Part shown: positions 50,160 through 60,469 of the stretch, in pieces
Numbering within the stretch: position 1 is the first letter of the stretch
Layout of the letters: each line of letters starts with the position of its first letter
From: Janthinobacterium sp. GW456P
GTDB taxonomy: Bacteria; Pseudomonadota; Gammaproteobacteria; Burkholderiales; Burkholderiaceae_D
DNA: 64,000 nucleotides
Direction of reading: 5' to 3'
NCBI RefSeq assembly: GCF_002127655.1
Contig: NZ_NEHB01000021.1
Span: 23,132 to 87,131, forward strand
The notes under the pieces: model-generated
Told to the model about the DNA's origin: nothing
What the model saw: the letters and a program-made list of their open reading frames with translations, nothing else
The model's database searches: none
Position numbers and translations under genes: made by a program

Positions 50160-52391
50160 ATGATCAAGATGTCCAAGATGCACAAGCGTTTGTGCGCCAA
50201 AAGCGCTGCAATGCTGGCACTGTCCGCTGCCCTGCCTATCGGCTCGGCCTATGCTGATGAAGTCGCTGCTGATACGGCCCCTGCCGCCAGCCAGCTGGAA
50301 ACCGTGACCGTGACGGCACAGCGCCGCAAGGAAAATATCCGCGACGTACCCGTCTCCGTGTCGCTGCTGCGCGACGAGAAGCTCGACGTGCTGGTGTCCG
50401 GCGGACAAGACATTCGCGTGCTGGCCGGCAAAGTGCCGAGCCTGAACGTGGAATCGTCGAACGGCCGCACCTTCCCCCGCTTCTACATCCGCGGCTACGG
50501 CAATACCGACTTCAACATCTTCGCATCGCAACCTGTTTCCCTGATTTACGACGATGTCGTGCAAGAAAATCCTATCCTCAAGGGGTATCCGATTTTCGAC
50601 GTGGCTGGCGTGGAAGTGCTGCGCGGCCCGCAAGGCACCTTGTTTGGCCGCAATACGCCGGCCGGCGTGGTCAAGTTCGAATCCGTCAAGCCGAAGCTGG
50701 ACAAGGTTGAAGGCTATTACAACGTTTCCGCCGCCACGCACAACACGACCAACTTCGACGGCGCCGTCAACGTGCCGCTGAGCAAGGAATGGGCGCTGCG
50801 CTTCTCGACCCTGCGCCAGCACCGCGACGATTACGTCGACAACACCTTTACGGGCCAGAAAAACGCGCTGGATGGCTACAACGAACATGCTGAACGCGTG
50901 CAATTGATGTATGCGCCGAACGCCACGTTCAACGCCCTGTTCAATGTGCACCAGCGCAACACCACGGGCAGCGCGCGCGTCTTCTACGCCAACCTGATCA
51001 AGCAGGGCACGAACGATATCGTCGACGGTTTCGACCCGAACAAGTCGTTTACCAATGCACCGAACTTCCAGCGCCTGCGCACCAACGGCGCCAGCGCCCG
51101 CCTGAGCTGGGACCTGGACGGTATCAAACTGTACTCGATCACCGGCTTCGAGCAGGTCGGCAGTTACGTGTCGCATGGCGACATCGACGGCGGTACGCCG
51201 ACGGGTCCCGGCTTCATCCCTTTCCAGGTTGAAACGGCCGGCGGCATCAGCAGCGTGAAACAATACTCGCAGGAGTTCCGCGCTGAATCGAAAAATGCCG
51301 GTCCCCTGAACTGGCAGGCAGGCGTGTACTACTTCAACGAAGATGCCAACGGTTTCACCGACAACTTCGATACCAACACGCACGTGCTGACCACGCACCT
51401 GGCCAGCCGCCAGAAAAACTCGGCCTGGGCCACGTTTGGTTCCGTCAACTACGCCGTTAACGATGACTTCATGCTGCGCGCCGGTTTGCGCTACACCAAG
51501 GACAAGAAGGATTTCAACACGGTGGAAGCGACCAACATCGTGCAGGTCAACCCGACCAGCGCCGATGTCAGCAAAGCCAAGGTCAATTGGGACTTGAGCG
51601 GCACCTATAAATACAACAAGGACGTGAACTTCTACGCCCGTATCGCCACCGGTTTCCGCGCGCCAAGTATCGCCCCTGCCAGCGACAAGGTGGCCGTGAC
51701 AGTTGCCGATGCGGAAACCATTACCTCGTACGAAGCGGGCATCAAGGCCGACTTGTTCAACCGCCGCGCCCGCGTCGCGTTCAGCGTGTATGACTACCAG
51801 GTGAAAAACCAGCAATTGACGGTGGTGGGCGGCACGTCGAACGTCACGCGCCTGATCAATGCCGCCAAGACGAACGGCCGCGGCGCCGAGCTGGAACTGG
51901 AAGGCTTTGTCACGCCGAGCCTGAAGATGTCGCTGGGCGGCAGCTACAACTTCACGGAAATCAAGGACCCGAGCCTGTCGATCGCCACCTGCGCCCAAAC
52001 GCGTTGCACCGTGACCGATCCGATCAACGCTGCGAACCGCGCCGTCATCGACGGCAATCCATTGCCGCAAGCGCCGAAGTGGACGATCACCGCCACGGGC
52101 CGCTACTCGATCCCGATGGAAAACGGCGAATTCTTCGTCTTCACGGACTGGGCTTACCGCAGCAAGATCAACTTCTTCCTGTATGAAGCAACCGAGTTCA
52201 CCGGCAAGCCGATGGTCGAAGGCGGCTTGCGCGTGGGTTACACCTGGGATGCCGGCAAGTATGAAGTGGCCGCCTTTGGCCGCAACATCACCGACACCCA
52301 GCGTATCACGGGCGCCATCGACTTCAACAACCGCACGGGCTTCATCAATGAGCCGCGCCAGTTCGGCGTGCAGTTCAAGGGCAATTTCTAA
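50160..52391 (+). CDS. TonB-dependent outer-membrane receptor
   Basis: A 743-residue receptor. The signal peptide (MLALSAALPIGSAYA-DE) is followed by LETVTVTAQRRKENIRDVPV, the plug domain (FPRFYIRGYGNTDFNIFASQ; GVEVLRGPQGTLFGRNTPAG) and a beta-barrel ending in FGVQFKGNF with terminal Phe. It belongs to the same broad class as the receptor at 33.4 kb, but the two are clearly different proteins. Substrate unknown. It ends before a strong terminator. Confidence 0.93.
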   Translation: MIKMSKMHKRLCAKSAAMLALSAALPIGSAYADEVAADTAPAASQLETVTVTAQRRKENIRDVPVSVSLLRDEKLDVLVSGGQDIRVLAGKVPSLNVESSNGRTFPRFYIRGYGNTDFNIFASQPVSLIYDDVVQENPILKGYPIFDVAGVEVLRGPQGTLFGRNTPAGVVKFESVKPKLDKVEGYYNVSAATHNTTNFDGAVNVPLSKEWALRFSTLRQHRDDYVDNTFTGQKNALDGYNEHAERVQLMYAPNATFNALFNVHQRNTTGSARVFYANLIKQGTNDIVDGFDPNKSFTNAPNFQRLRTNGASARLSWDLDGIKLYSITGFEQVGSYVSHGDIDGGTPTGPGFIPFQVETAGGISSVKQYSQEFRAESKNAGPLNWQAGVYYFNEDANGFTDNFDTNTHVLTTHLASRQKNSAWATFGSVNYAVNDDFMLRAGLRYTKDKKDFNTVEATNIVQVNPTSADVSKAKVNWDLSGTYKYNKDVNFYARIATGFRAPSIAPASDKVAVTVADAETITSYEAGIKADLFNRRARVAFSVYDYQVKNQQLTVVGGTSNVTRLINAAKTNGRGAELELEGFVTPSLKMSLGGSYNFTEIKDPSLSIATCAQTRCTVTDPINAANRAVIDGNPLPQAPKWTITATGRYSIPMENGEFFVFTDWAYRSKINFFLYEATEFTGKPMVEGGLRVGYTWDAGKYEVAAFGRNITDTQRITGAIDFNNRTGFINEPRQFGVQFKGNF

Positions 52392-52434
52392 GCCTGTACA
52401 CCGGCGCCAGTCCTGACGGCTGGCGCTCGATGCG

Positions 52435-52470
52435 AACCCGCTGCCGCCTTGCGCCGCAGCGGGTTTTTTT
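52435..52470 (+). terminator. hairpin terminator after the TonB receptor
   Basis: AACCCGCTGC and GCAGCGGGTT pair across an 11-base loop and are followed by TTTTT. It overlaps the very end of gluQ on the other strand and could serve both genes. Confidence 0.85.
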
Positions 52471-53395
52471 ATGGCGTGGCGGGCAGGCGCGACAACAGTT
52501 GCGCCCAGGCGGGAATGGCTTGCCGCCAGAAATCGTCCACCTTGTCGGCGCGCACGTCGAGCCCCAGGAAGCGGGCGGCGGGCACGAGCGCCGTGGTCAG
52601 CAGGGCGGCCGGGTCCGTGCCCGTATCGAAGGCAAGGGCGCCCGTCTGTTTCGACAGTTTTTCGCCGCTGTCATTGGTGACGACAGGCACGTGCATGAAA
52701 CGCGGATGCGGCAAGCCCAGTACATCTTGCAGGTACAACTGGCGCGGGGTGGAATCGAGCAAGTCCGCGCCGCGCACCACTTGCGTGATGCCCTGCGCGC
52801 CATCGTCGACCACCACCGCCAGTTGATAAGCCCAAAAGCCGTCGCCGCGCAGCACGATGAAGTCGCCCACCTCGCTGGCCAGATCCTGCCGCTGCGCGCC
52901 ATGCCAGCGGTCGGCAAACGCGTACACGGCTTGCGGCCCTTGCGGCACGCGCAGCCGCCAAGCCCGCGCCGCCTTGCCCGGCGCCAGGCCGTGGCGGCAA
53001 GTGCCCGGGTACACCGTCGCGCCATGTTTCGCCGCCCCTGCCTGCAGCAGAGAATCCTGGATCTCCTTGCGCGAACAGCCGCACGCGTACACGAGGCCAT
53101 CGTTCTGCAAGCGCTTGAGCGCCGCCTCGTACAGCGGCAGCCGCCGGCTCTGCCATGTCGCCTCGCCATCCCAGTGCATGCCGCAGCGCTGCAGGCTGGC
53201 CAGGATGCCCATGTCGGCACCCTCGACATTGCGGTCATAGTCCAGATCCTCGATGCGCAGCAGCCACGTGCCGTGATGCACCTTGGCATCGAGATAACTG
53301 GCCATGGCGGCAACAAGCGAGCCCATATGCAGGGGACCGGAGGGGGAGGGGGCGAAGCGGCCGATGTAGGGAGGGTTTCCGTGTAAGGATATCAT
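52469..53395 (-). CDS. gluQ: glutamyl-Q tRNA(Asp) synthetase
   Basis: Attaches glutamate to queuosine in the anticodon of tRNA-Asp. The 308-residue protein has the class I synthetase motifs RFAPSPSGPLHMGSL (HIGH-type) and GEKLSKQTGAL (KMSKS-type). The four zinc-binding residues appear in YACGCSRKEI and PGTCRHGLA. It lacks the C-terminal anticodon-binding domain of GluRS, as the family should. The start at 53395 lies next to the AT-rich region of the rhs tip. Confidence 0.93.
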   Translation of the reverse strand: MISLHGNPPYIGRFAPSPSGPLHMGSLVAAMASYLDAKVHHGTWLLRIEDLDYDRNVEGADMGILASLQRCGMHWDGEATWQSRRLPLYEAALKRLQNDGLVYACGCSRKEIQDSLLQAGAAKHGATVYPGTCRHGLAPGKAARAWRLRVPQGPQAVYAFADRWHGAQRQDLASEVGDFIVLRGDGFWAYQLAVVVDDGAQGITQVVRGADLLDSTPRQLYLQDVLGLPHPRFMHVPVVTNDSGEKLSKQTGALAFDTGTDPAALLTTALVPAARFLGLDVRADKVDDFWRQAIPAWAQLLSRLPATP

Positions 53396-53587
53396 TCAGG
53401 AAAAATAGAATCAGAAAAATAGTAAAACACACAAAATTAATGCTTCCGTATTAAGTATCGCTGATGAAATGGTTCAAGTCAAACTTGCTGGAGTGTGTTG
53501 TGCTGATGCATTACTGCAGTCGAGCGTATTTAAATTGAAAATGTTTTCAAGTTGGCGAATTGTGAAATATTGTCGGAATTGTTATTT

Positions 53588-54220
53588 TTATTTCATGGAG
53601 ATTTTCATGATTGATAATACGTAATTTAATATTTCCTGAGTTTTTTTATTTCCAATGTTGGATTTTATCTTTTTTTCAATAAAAGATAGCGTTTCGGAAT
53701 TTGTGCAGCTTGATATGTGCATATCTATTGCATCTGAAATATTGTGATCTATTTCTTCATCCTCTAGAATTTTTAGAAGTATTTCAATTGCTTTGTGATT
53801 GTTTTTCTTGTATAGATAGTATTCTGACGCTATTAATTTTAGTACGTTAGATTTGCTTGACGTCAGTTTGTGAATTATTTTCTTAAAATTTTCATTATTT
53901 GATTTTAGTAATGCATATGCTATCGCATGGCGTAGTTCATTTGAGATAATTTGATTTCCTTCAAAGGTATAAATTTCTTGCATTTTTTGTTTTGCAATAT
54001 TGAGTATTTTTTCTATTGGGTCTATTTCAAAAAGCAAACTCCAGACAATTTCTTTGTCTTTTTTGGAATTGCCAATTTTTTTTAAAATTTCAATTTGTTC
54101 TTTTGTTAATTTGTTTTCGGTTTCCTTTTGTTTGAGTATTTTTAGTATGTTTTTAACATCTAAGTTATCCATGTTTTCTGAGTTTGATACTGTATTTTTT
54201 ATTGAGGTATTTTTTATCAT
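53588..54220 (-). CDS. probable immunity protein of the Rhs toxin
   Basis: A 210-residue protein, extremely rich in Lys, Ile, Asn and Glu and very AT-rich at the DNA level, unlike its neighbours. Repeated helical stretches (EIVWSLLFEIDPIEKILNIA; ELRHAIAYALLKSNNENFKK; KAIEILLKILEDEEIDHNIS) suggest a HEAT/ARM-like helical repeat. The ATG overlaps the rhs stop by four bases (ATGA), so toxin and this protein are translationally coupled, the usual layout for a cognate immunity protein. No signal peptide is seen, so the toxin probably acts in the cytoplasm. Confidence 0.8.
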   Translation of the reverse strand: MIKNTSIKNTVSNSENMDNLDVKNILKILKQKETENKLTKEQIEILKKIGNSKKDKEIVWSLLFEIDPIEKILNIAKQKMQEIYTFEGNQIISNELRHAIAYALLKSNNENFKKIIHKLTSSKSNVLKLIASEYYLYKKNNHKAIEILLKILEDEEIDHNISDAIDMHISSCTNSETLSFIEKKIKSNIGNKKTQEILNYVLSIMKISMK

Positions 54221-57200
54221 TTTAATTTACCTTTTTTTATCTCAATATGCATTCCTTTAAAATCACCCTGCATCGCGATGTTTCCAGTATCGTCGCATAA
54301 GAGTGATCCGGAGAGCCTTGGAGGCCCATAATTTCCGTTTGATACGCTGGACGTAGGGACAATTTCTTTATGGGCGTGCGGTATTTCATCAGCACGTCCT
54401 AGTGGTGGTGAGCGACTTTCCGCTGGATCAATTCGCACTGATGCTGTATATCCGTCCGGCAGACTTTTTGTCCAGACTTGTCCTGCTGTATTTGATCCTG
54501 TTGCATTATTTCTGGAACCTACCATCGTGTATCCTCTGTTCCGTAAAATATTTCTGATCTTGCTGGGGAGCATATTGTGCAATGCGGGCAAATTTCTTAT
54601 TTCGTCCGCGGCACTGATGATGACTTTGCATTTTGCCAGCCCTAGCGGGTCGTTCCAGTGGATGGGGTTTGGTGCGTACGCATAACCATTCAGTCCGCCG
54701 GAAAGGCCGATCGGGTCTTGGCTGACATAACGCCCACAATTCGGTTCATAATACCGATTACGGTTGTAAAACAGCCCCGTTTCCCCATCCTCATACTGAC
54801 CCTGAAACCGCAGTGGCTGCTTGATTTCTCCCTCGACGTGCAGCAAGGGCCCCCATGCCTTGTAGCGCCCGCTCCAGACCACGTTCCCTTGCGCATCCGT
54901 CAGTTCGCGTGGCGTGCCCAGGTGGTCGCAGTGGTAGTAGGTGATGCGGTCGTGTGCTGCCGCACCGTCGGCTGCCGCCAGGGCATGCTGCCATGCGGAG
55001 ACATGCAGCGCTTCGGTGTCCGCCTGTTCTTGCGCAATGAGCGCCTGCAGTTCGGCGTCGTCCCGGGTGGCGCGTAAATCCCATTGCGCCACGCGTGGCA
55101 GGTGTACGGCGCTTGCCTGGCGGCAGGCTGGCGAAGCGATCCTGGCCAGCGGCACGAAACTGTCCGGTTCATACAGGTATGAGACCGTCTCTTCGTGTCC
55201 AAGTTCCTGCACCAGCGTGTCGCCGTCCCAGACGAAGAAGGTGGTGGCAGCGCTCGTGCGGGCGGGCTGGTCTGTGCTGATGTCTTGTTGCTTGTTCCAG
55301 CGTGCTTCTTCTACCCGCTTGGCGATGCGGCGACTGAAGGCGTCATAAAAGTAGCGGGCGCGGTGGCGCGACTGGCGCTCCATCCTGGTGGCGTGGCTGA
55401 GGCGGTTTTCGGCGTCGTAGTGCAGCTCCAGCTCACTCCAGGTCGACTCCCTGCCCGGCGGATGGAAGCGCTTGCCGGTGGCATTGCCTTGTTCGTCGTA
55501 ATCGTATTCGGTATCGCCATAGCGTTTCAGTACGTTGCCGGGCGCGGGCGCCTTGTCGAGCAGATTGCCGGCCGGATCGAAGGCAAAGCGTTCCGCCAGG
55601 CCCGGTTGCACGGCGGCCAGCAACTGACCGACGGGGTCGTAGGTATAGCTGAGTTTGCCGAGCGGGCCGGTAGCGGTGGCGCCTGTTTGAAAAATGGTGG
55701 TCAGATTGCCTTGCGCATCGTAGTCGAAGCGGCGTTCGCGCACGGGGACGGGCGCGTCGGCGCCACGCGCCAGGGTCAACCGTGTGAGCCGCGATTGCGG
55801 GTCGTACTGGCGCGTGGCGATCAGGCCGCTGTTGCCCAGGGTGCGCTGTTTTTCGCGGTGCAGCTTGTCGCGCTCGACGTCGACCACGGCCTGCCCCTGC
55901 CACAGCACGCCATGCCAGTGGCCGGAGCCGTAGCGCAGGGTGTCGATGCGGCGGCCGTTCGGCAAGACCGTCTGGATGCTGTTGCCCAGTTCGTCATAGG
56001 CGTGCGTCATGACGAAGCTGGCATCCGGCACGCGCGGGGCGTTGGGCAGCCTGCCGGCATCGGGAAGGGATCGCAGGAAATATGCGCTGCGCTCTTCGGT
56101 CAGCTGGCCCAGCGCATCGTGGACGAAACGCTGTTCCGCTTGCGGCGCGGACACGGCCGTCAGGCGTCCCAGCGCATCGTAGGCGTAGCGCAACACGCCG
56201 TCCGCCGTGGTCTTGACGGATAACAAACCGAGCGCGTCGCGCAGCAGCTGCGTGCGCTGGCCGCCGCACTCGGTGGTGATGAGGTTGCCGGCCTGGTCGT
56301 AGCTGTATTGCGTGCGCTTGCCGTCGAAGCCCGTTTCCGCGATCAGCCAGCCTTCCGCGTGATACGCGAGCCGGTAGCTTTCGCCCTTGGCGTTGATCAA
56401 TTCCGTCAGTTGCAGCGCGGCATCGTAGCGGTACTGCACCGTCTGGCCGATGGCGTCCGTGCGTTCCACGGGCAAGCCCTGGCCGTTGTAGCGGTAGCGC
56501 GTTTGCTGGCCGGCGCCATCCACGTGCAAGACCAGATTGCCATCCGCATCGTAGGCGTAGTGTTCCCGTGTTTTGTCTGGTGCGATGAGCCCGGTCAGGC
56601 GGCCGAGGCCATCGTACTCATAGCTGCTGACATGGCCCATGGCATCGCGTGCCGCCGTCAATCTTCCCTGCTGGTCGTAGCTGTATTCGCTGCTGTTGCC
56701 GGAACAGTCCGTGTAGCTGATCGGCAAGCCTTGGCGGTTGTACAGAAAATGCTTGCTGCCGCCCTTGGCGTCGATCAGTTCCACCAGCTGGCCGCGCTGG
56801 TCGTAGCGGTAGCGCGTGTCATGGCCCAGCGCATCCGTGATGCTGACGGGGCGGCCTGCCGCATCGTATTCGCGCAAGGTGGTGTTGCCCAGCGCATCCG
56901 TGAAGGCGACGGGCTGGTTCCGGTCATCGTATGCGATGCTGCTGCCATATCCCTTGGCATCGGTGCTGCGGATCAGGTTGCCGGCCGCATCATAGGCGTA
57001 GCGCGTGGCGGCGCCGTTGGCATCGATATCGGCCAGCAGCATGCCATCGCGGTCCCATTCGCGCCGGCCCAGCGAGGCGGCCTTGTCGCCATTTACGCGG
57101 CGCACCTCGGTGACCAGCCAGTTGGCGTCGAATGTATATTCGAGGACACCGCCGTTTTCCGCGACCCTGCTGGTGTCGTTGTCCACGTAATCGATGCGCG

Positions 57201-59175
57201 TGTGCTCGCTGCCATCTTGGGCGCGCGTGGCGATGGCGCGCGCCTGGTAACTGTTGGCCACGCTGACGGGATGGCGCTGCGCCAGCTCCGGTTCGCTCAA
57301 GGGGGAACCGCTCCAGCGGGCGCGCAGCGCGTCCAGGCTGATCCATTCCAATTCGTACGTAAAACCCCTGTAGCTGCTGCATGACGTGAGCAGGTGGTGG
57401 CGGTAGCTGTAGCGGCGCGTGTCACCCAGGGCATTCGACTGGCTGACCAGGTTGTGGCGCGGCGCGAACGGCGGCTGGGCATCGTTTGTCTCAGCTGCAT
57501 ACGCGTAGCGGACATGGCACAGGCGGCTGCCGTCGGGCAATACTTCGTCGATGCTGCCGATGTGGGTGGCTTTTTCCGACTCCCCGCGCAGGGCTTCGAG
57601 CACGCTGCCATCGTCGCTGCGCAGGCGCAGCAGCACTTCGCCCGGCTTGGCATGCATGAAGCGTTCGATGCTGATGCCGCGTCCATCGCGCCCTTCGCTG
57701 CGCACGAGCGCAAAGCGCTGCGTGGCGACGGGGGCGGACGGGGGCAGCATGGCGTTGACGCCGTCGTAGCCATGCGGCAGCCAGCCATCTTCCGCGCGCG
57801 CGTAGCGGTCGCTGCTGCCGTCGCGCCACAGCAAGCTAAAAGTGTCGGTGCCGTCGCGCGTCAGCGTAAAACCTTCCTTGCGGCTGTCGTGCCGCTGGCC
57901 CGTTACCAGGTGGGGCAGGCGCAGGGCGCGGCCGCTGTCGTCGTGCAGCACGATGCCGGCATCGCACAGCGACAGGCTACTGGTGTAGGGCGTGGACCAG
58001 CGCGCGCCCAGCAAGCCCCAGTCTTCGCATTCGGCGCCGGAGCGGTAGCAGCGCGTCCAGGCGATGGGGATGCTGCGCTCGAGCGCAAAATCCGTCTGGT
58101 AAAGGATTTCCTGGCCGGTGCCGAAATGCACGGGCTTGCGGCCCTTGACGGGCTTTTTGGCAGGGCCGCTATCCTTGGGGCAGCAGTCGGACGGCGGCTC
58201 CGATTTCGGTTCCTTCTTGCCGCGGCTTTTGCCGTCGTCACCGCCGTTTTTTGGGGGAGGTTTGTCGAGTTTGGGAGGTTCCTTGATATTCTTTTTTGCC
58301 GGCAGCTTGTCTGTCAGTTTTTTTATGTATGGCGCCAGTTTTTTCCCCAGTATTGAATTCAGTACTTTGCCAAAGGGAATTTTATTGAGTGCCAGTGCAT
58401 CAACCAAGGGATACGCGACGTCACGAATGACGCTACTTCCGAGTTCTCCCAAGCTTGGGAGATGGCCAGTGATCACATAGTCTGCAGTGTGATCCATGGC
58501 TGTTGCAGTGATATTGACTACACTGCCAACTGCCATGGCAAGGTTTCCACTGCCTACGGCGACGGGGGCTGCACGAATGGTGACAGGGGCAATTGGAGGC
58601 GCCACGACCGTTGCAGCAACCATTGCTCCGCCGCTCATCACAAGGTTGCCGCCAGTATTTACCAGGGCATCACTCTCTTGATGTAATTGCTCTGATATTT
58701 GATCCTGATAAATCTTTGCCGCAGGTTTGAGTTCCTCTCGCGCCCGCTTAACGGCCAAGGAAATCGAGTTGAGTGTCGGCTTCGCCGCCTCGCCGCCCCG
58801 CTCGTAAATCTTGCCCACGGTATTGCGCGAATTCATCCACACTTCGCGTCCCACCTGCACCAGCTTGGCGCCGTTGGCGCGGTGGATGGCGCTGGCGACC
58901 TTGGTGTCGACCTGCTTGCCGACGGTACCGCTCTTGACGCCGCCCGCCTTGCCGGCCGCGTCGCCCTTGACGGTGGGAATGGTGCTGCGCTGGTGCAGGA
59001 TGACGGGCTCGCTGTGCGACTTGACGTTGGGCGAGGCGTTTTGTGCTTCCGAGAATTCACCGATAATGCTGTAGGGAAGTGGAGGCGTGCTGGCGCCGAC
59101 AGGCGTCTTGCAAATGTCGGGGCTGACGCTGACGCAATAGAAGCGCCCCGACTTGGTGACGGTTTCGTTGGTCAT
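54217..59175 (-). CDS. rhs: Rhs-family T6SS effector with PAAR-like N-terminus and variable toxin tip
   Basis: A 1652-residue polymorphic toxin. The first 130 residues are of the PAAR-like DUF4150 type (VGASTPPLPYSIIGEFSEAQ; TVKGDAAGKAGGVKSGTVG). Residues about 175-300 hold Gly/Ala-rich hydrophobic stretches (NLVMSGGAMVAATVVAPPIA) that may cross the target membrane. A long run of YD repeats (about 480-1450) forms the Rhs shell, closed by ETGLFYNRNRYYEPNCGRYV and DPIGLSGGLNGYAYAPNPIH / WNDPLGLAKC. The toxin tip (about 1527-1652) includes GQVWTKSLPDGYTASVRIDP and EIPHAHKEIVP; its fold is not recognised. The AT-rich tip shows module exchange. The start overlaps the DUF2169 stop by four bases. 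Confidence 0.93.
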   Translation of the reverse strand: MTNETVTKSGRFYCVSVSPDICKTPVGASTPPLPYSIIGEFSEAQNASPNVKSHSEPVILHQRSTIPTVKGDAAGKAGGVKSGTVGKQVDTKVASAIHRANGAKLVQVGREVWMNSRNTVGKIYERGGEAAKPTLNSISLAVKRAREELKPAAKIYQDQISEQLHQESDALVNTGGNLVMSGGAMVAATVVAPPIAPVTIRAAPVAVGSGNLAMAVGSVVNITATAMDHTADYVITGHLPSLGELGSSVIRDVAYPLVDALALNKIPFGKVLNSILGKKLAPYIKKLTDKLPAKKNIKEPPKLDKPPPKNGGDDGKSRGKKEPKSEPPSDCCPKDSGPAKKPVKGRKPVHFGTGQEILYQTDFALERSIPIAWTRCYRSGAECEDWGLLGARWSTPYTSSLSLCDAGIVLHDDSGRALRLPHLVTGQRHDSRKEGFTLTRDGTDTFSLLWRDGSSDRYARAEDGWLPHGYDGVNAMLPPSAPVATQRFALVRSEGRDGRGISIERFMHAKPGEVLLRLRSDDGSVLEALRGESEKATHIGSIDEVLPDGSRLCHVRYAYAAETNDAQPPFAPRHNLVSQSNALGDTRRYSYRHHLLTSCSSYRGFTYELEWISLDALRARWSGSPLSEPELAQRHPVSVANSYQARAIATRAQDGSEHTRIDYVDNDTSRVAENGGVLEYTFDANWLVTEVRRVNGDKAASLGRREWDRDGMLLADIDANGAATRYAYDAAGNLIRSTDAKGYGSSIAYDDRNQPVAFTDALGNTTLREYDAAGRPVSITDALGHDTRYRYDQRGQLVELIDAKGGSKHFLYNRQGLPISYTDCSGNSSEYSYDQQGRLTAARDAMGHVSSYEYDGLGRLTGLIAPDKTREHYAYDADGNLVLHVDGAGQQTRYRYNGQGLPVERTDAIGQTVQYRYDAALQLTELINAKGESYRLAYHAEGWLIAETGFDGKRTQYSYDQAGNLITTECGGQRTQLLRDALGLLSVKTTADGVLRYAYDALGRLTAVSAPQAEQRFVHDALGQLTEERSAYFLRSLPDAGRLPNAPRVPDASFVMTHAYDELGNSIQTVLPNGRRIDTLRYGSGHWHGVLWQGQAVVDVERDKLHREKQRTLGNSGLIATRQYDPQSRLTRLTLARGADAPVPVRERRFDYDAQGNLTTIFQTGATATGPLGKLSYTYDPVGQLLAAVQPGLAERFAFDPAGNLLDKAPAPGNVLKRYGDTEYDYDEQGNATGKRFHPPGRESTWSELELHYDAENRLSHATRMERQSRHRARYFYDAFSRRIAKRVEEARWNKQQDISTDQPARTSAATTFFVWDGDTLVQELGHEETVSYLYEPDSFVPLARIASPACRQASAVHLPRVAQWDLRATRDDAELQALIAQEQADTEALHVSAWQHALAAADGAAAHDRITYYHCDHLGTPRELTDAQGNVVWSGRYKAWGPLLHVEGEIKQPLRFQGQYEDGETGLFYNRNRYYEPNCGRYVSQDPIGLSGGLNGYAYAPNPIHWNDPLGLAKCKVIISAADEIRNLPALHNMLPSKIRNILRNRGYTMVGSRNNATGSNTAGQVWTKSLPDGYTASVRIDPAESRSPPLGRADEIPHAHKEIVPTSSVSNGNYGPPRLSGSLLCDDTGNIAMQGDFKGMHIEIKKGKLK

Positions 59176-60467
59176 TTTTTACCTTGCCCGGCTGCTTCGC
59201 TGAGTGCTTCCTGCGCCTGCTCCAGCAGTTCGATGCGGGCGATCTGCGCCGGCTCCGTCAGGTGCAGCAGGCGCGAGGCGACCTGGCCTGCGTCGGCCGG
59301 CACGATGGCGCGCCACACCAGTTCCACGCTGGCCGCTTCAGGGTCGATCAGCACCGTATCGATGGCCAGGCGCCAGACGAGCAACTGGTCGTTCTTGTCC
59401 GCCAGCAGCAGGCACAGCACCTGTTGTGGCAGGGCGAAGCGCAGCACGGTGTTGCCGCGCGGGTCGATGCGGGCGGAGGGATGGTCGTGGCGGCACAGGT
59501 TGGTCAGCGTAAATTGTTCCCGTCCGGCCAGATACGGGCATTGCTGGTCCGGCGGCGTGCTGTTCCAGTACGCGAAATCAAAATCTTCCGGCAGGGTGGG
59601 GACTTCATCGGCACCCCATGTGTTTTTTTCCACGAAGTGGCCCGCCAGCGCGCGGCGGGGCAGCCAGCCGCGGCCGATAACGGCCAGCCCCGCCGGCGCA
59701 GGCAGCTCCTTGCCGCCCGCGCCTTGCCAGAACTGGGCGACCGTGCACGGCAGCGAAGGATGGGTAATGCGGGGCGCGGGCATCTCGTCGATATGTTTCG
59801 CATCCAGGTACCAGTGCCGTGCGAAACCCCGTCCCAGCGGATTGCCCTGGCAGGAGTCGTGCTTCGCCGCGTTGCAGTCATCGGCCTCGATGCGGCATTG
59901 GCCGCCATAGGCGTAGGCGTAGTGCAGCGGCAATTGCAGGAAAGGCTCAGGCGCTGATAGCTGCCACGGATTGGGCCGCAGCAAGCCCACGGTGGCGATG
60001 CGGGCGCAGCCTTGCGCCAGGCGCGTCAGGACGGCTTTCTTGCGGAAGGCGCGTTCGCCACACACCTGCAGGGTCTTGTCGATCAGGGTCTTCTTTTCCG
60101 ACCGTACCTGCAGGTTGACGAGAAACTGCGGCTGCGCCTGCCCGCGCGGCGCGTGCGCCACGCCATTGACGATCACGTCGCAGCGCGGTTTATAGGGCGC
60201 GAAGTCGCTTTCCTGCAGCGTGCCTGCCTGCGTGTCGCCGTCAAGGTGGCGGTCTTCGGTGGCCAGCGGCGATGGGCGCGCCAGGGGCAGCAGGCTGGCC
60301 AGGCCGTCTGCGCCGCACGGGCCCAGGGTGTAGCCCATGCGCGCCACCACCACGTGAAAGGCCTCGCCAAACTGGTCGATCATGTCGAACTGGCTGGCCG
60401 CGTGCGGCGTGCGGTTGTCGAAGAGCAGGTTAGGGATATTGAAATGGGCTGTGCCGGCGTCGTTCAT
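59172..60467 (-). CDS. DUF2169 T6SS adaptor/chaperone
   Basis: A 431-residue cytoplasmic protein with the DUF2169 features: FDMIDQFGEAFHVVVARMGY, DFAPYKPRCDVIVNGVAHAP, PLHYAYAYGGQCRIE, NPLGRGFARHWY and PRRALAGHFV. DUF2169 proteins serve as chaperones or adaptors that load effectors with PAAR-like tips onto VgrG. It lies between vgrG (gap of two bases) and rhs (four-base overlap), so it most probably loads the Rhs protein. Confidence 0.9.
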   Translation of the reverse strand: MNDAGTAHFNIPNLLFDNRTPHAASQFDMIDQFGEAFHVVVARMGYTLGPCGADGLASLLPLARPSPLATEDRHLDGDTQAGTLQESDFAPYKPRCDVIVNGVAHAPRGQAQPQFLVNLQVRSEKKTLIDKTLQVCGERAFRKKAVLTRLAQGCARIATVGLLRPNPWQLSAPEPFLQLPLHYAYAYGGQCRIEADDCNAAKHDSCQGNPLGRGFARHWYLDAKHIDEMPAPRITHPSLPCTVAQFWQGAGGKELPAPAGLAVIGRGWLPRRALAGHFVEKNTWGADEVPTLPEDFDFAYWNSTPPDQQCPYLAGREQFTLTNLCRHDHPSARIDPRGNTVLRFALPQQVLCLLLADKNDQLLVWRLAIDTVLIDPEAASVELVWRAIVPADAGQVASRLLHLTEPAQIARIELLEQAQEALSEAAGQGKK

Positions 60468-60469
60468 CG

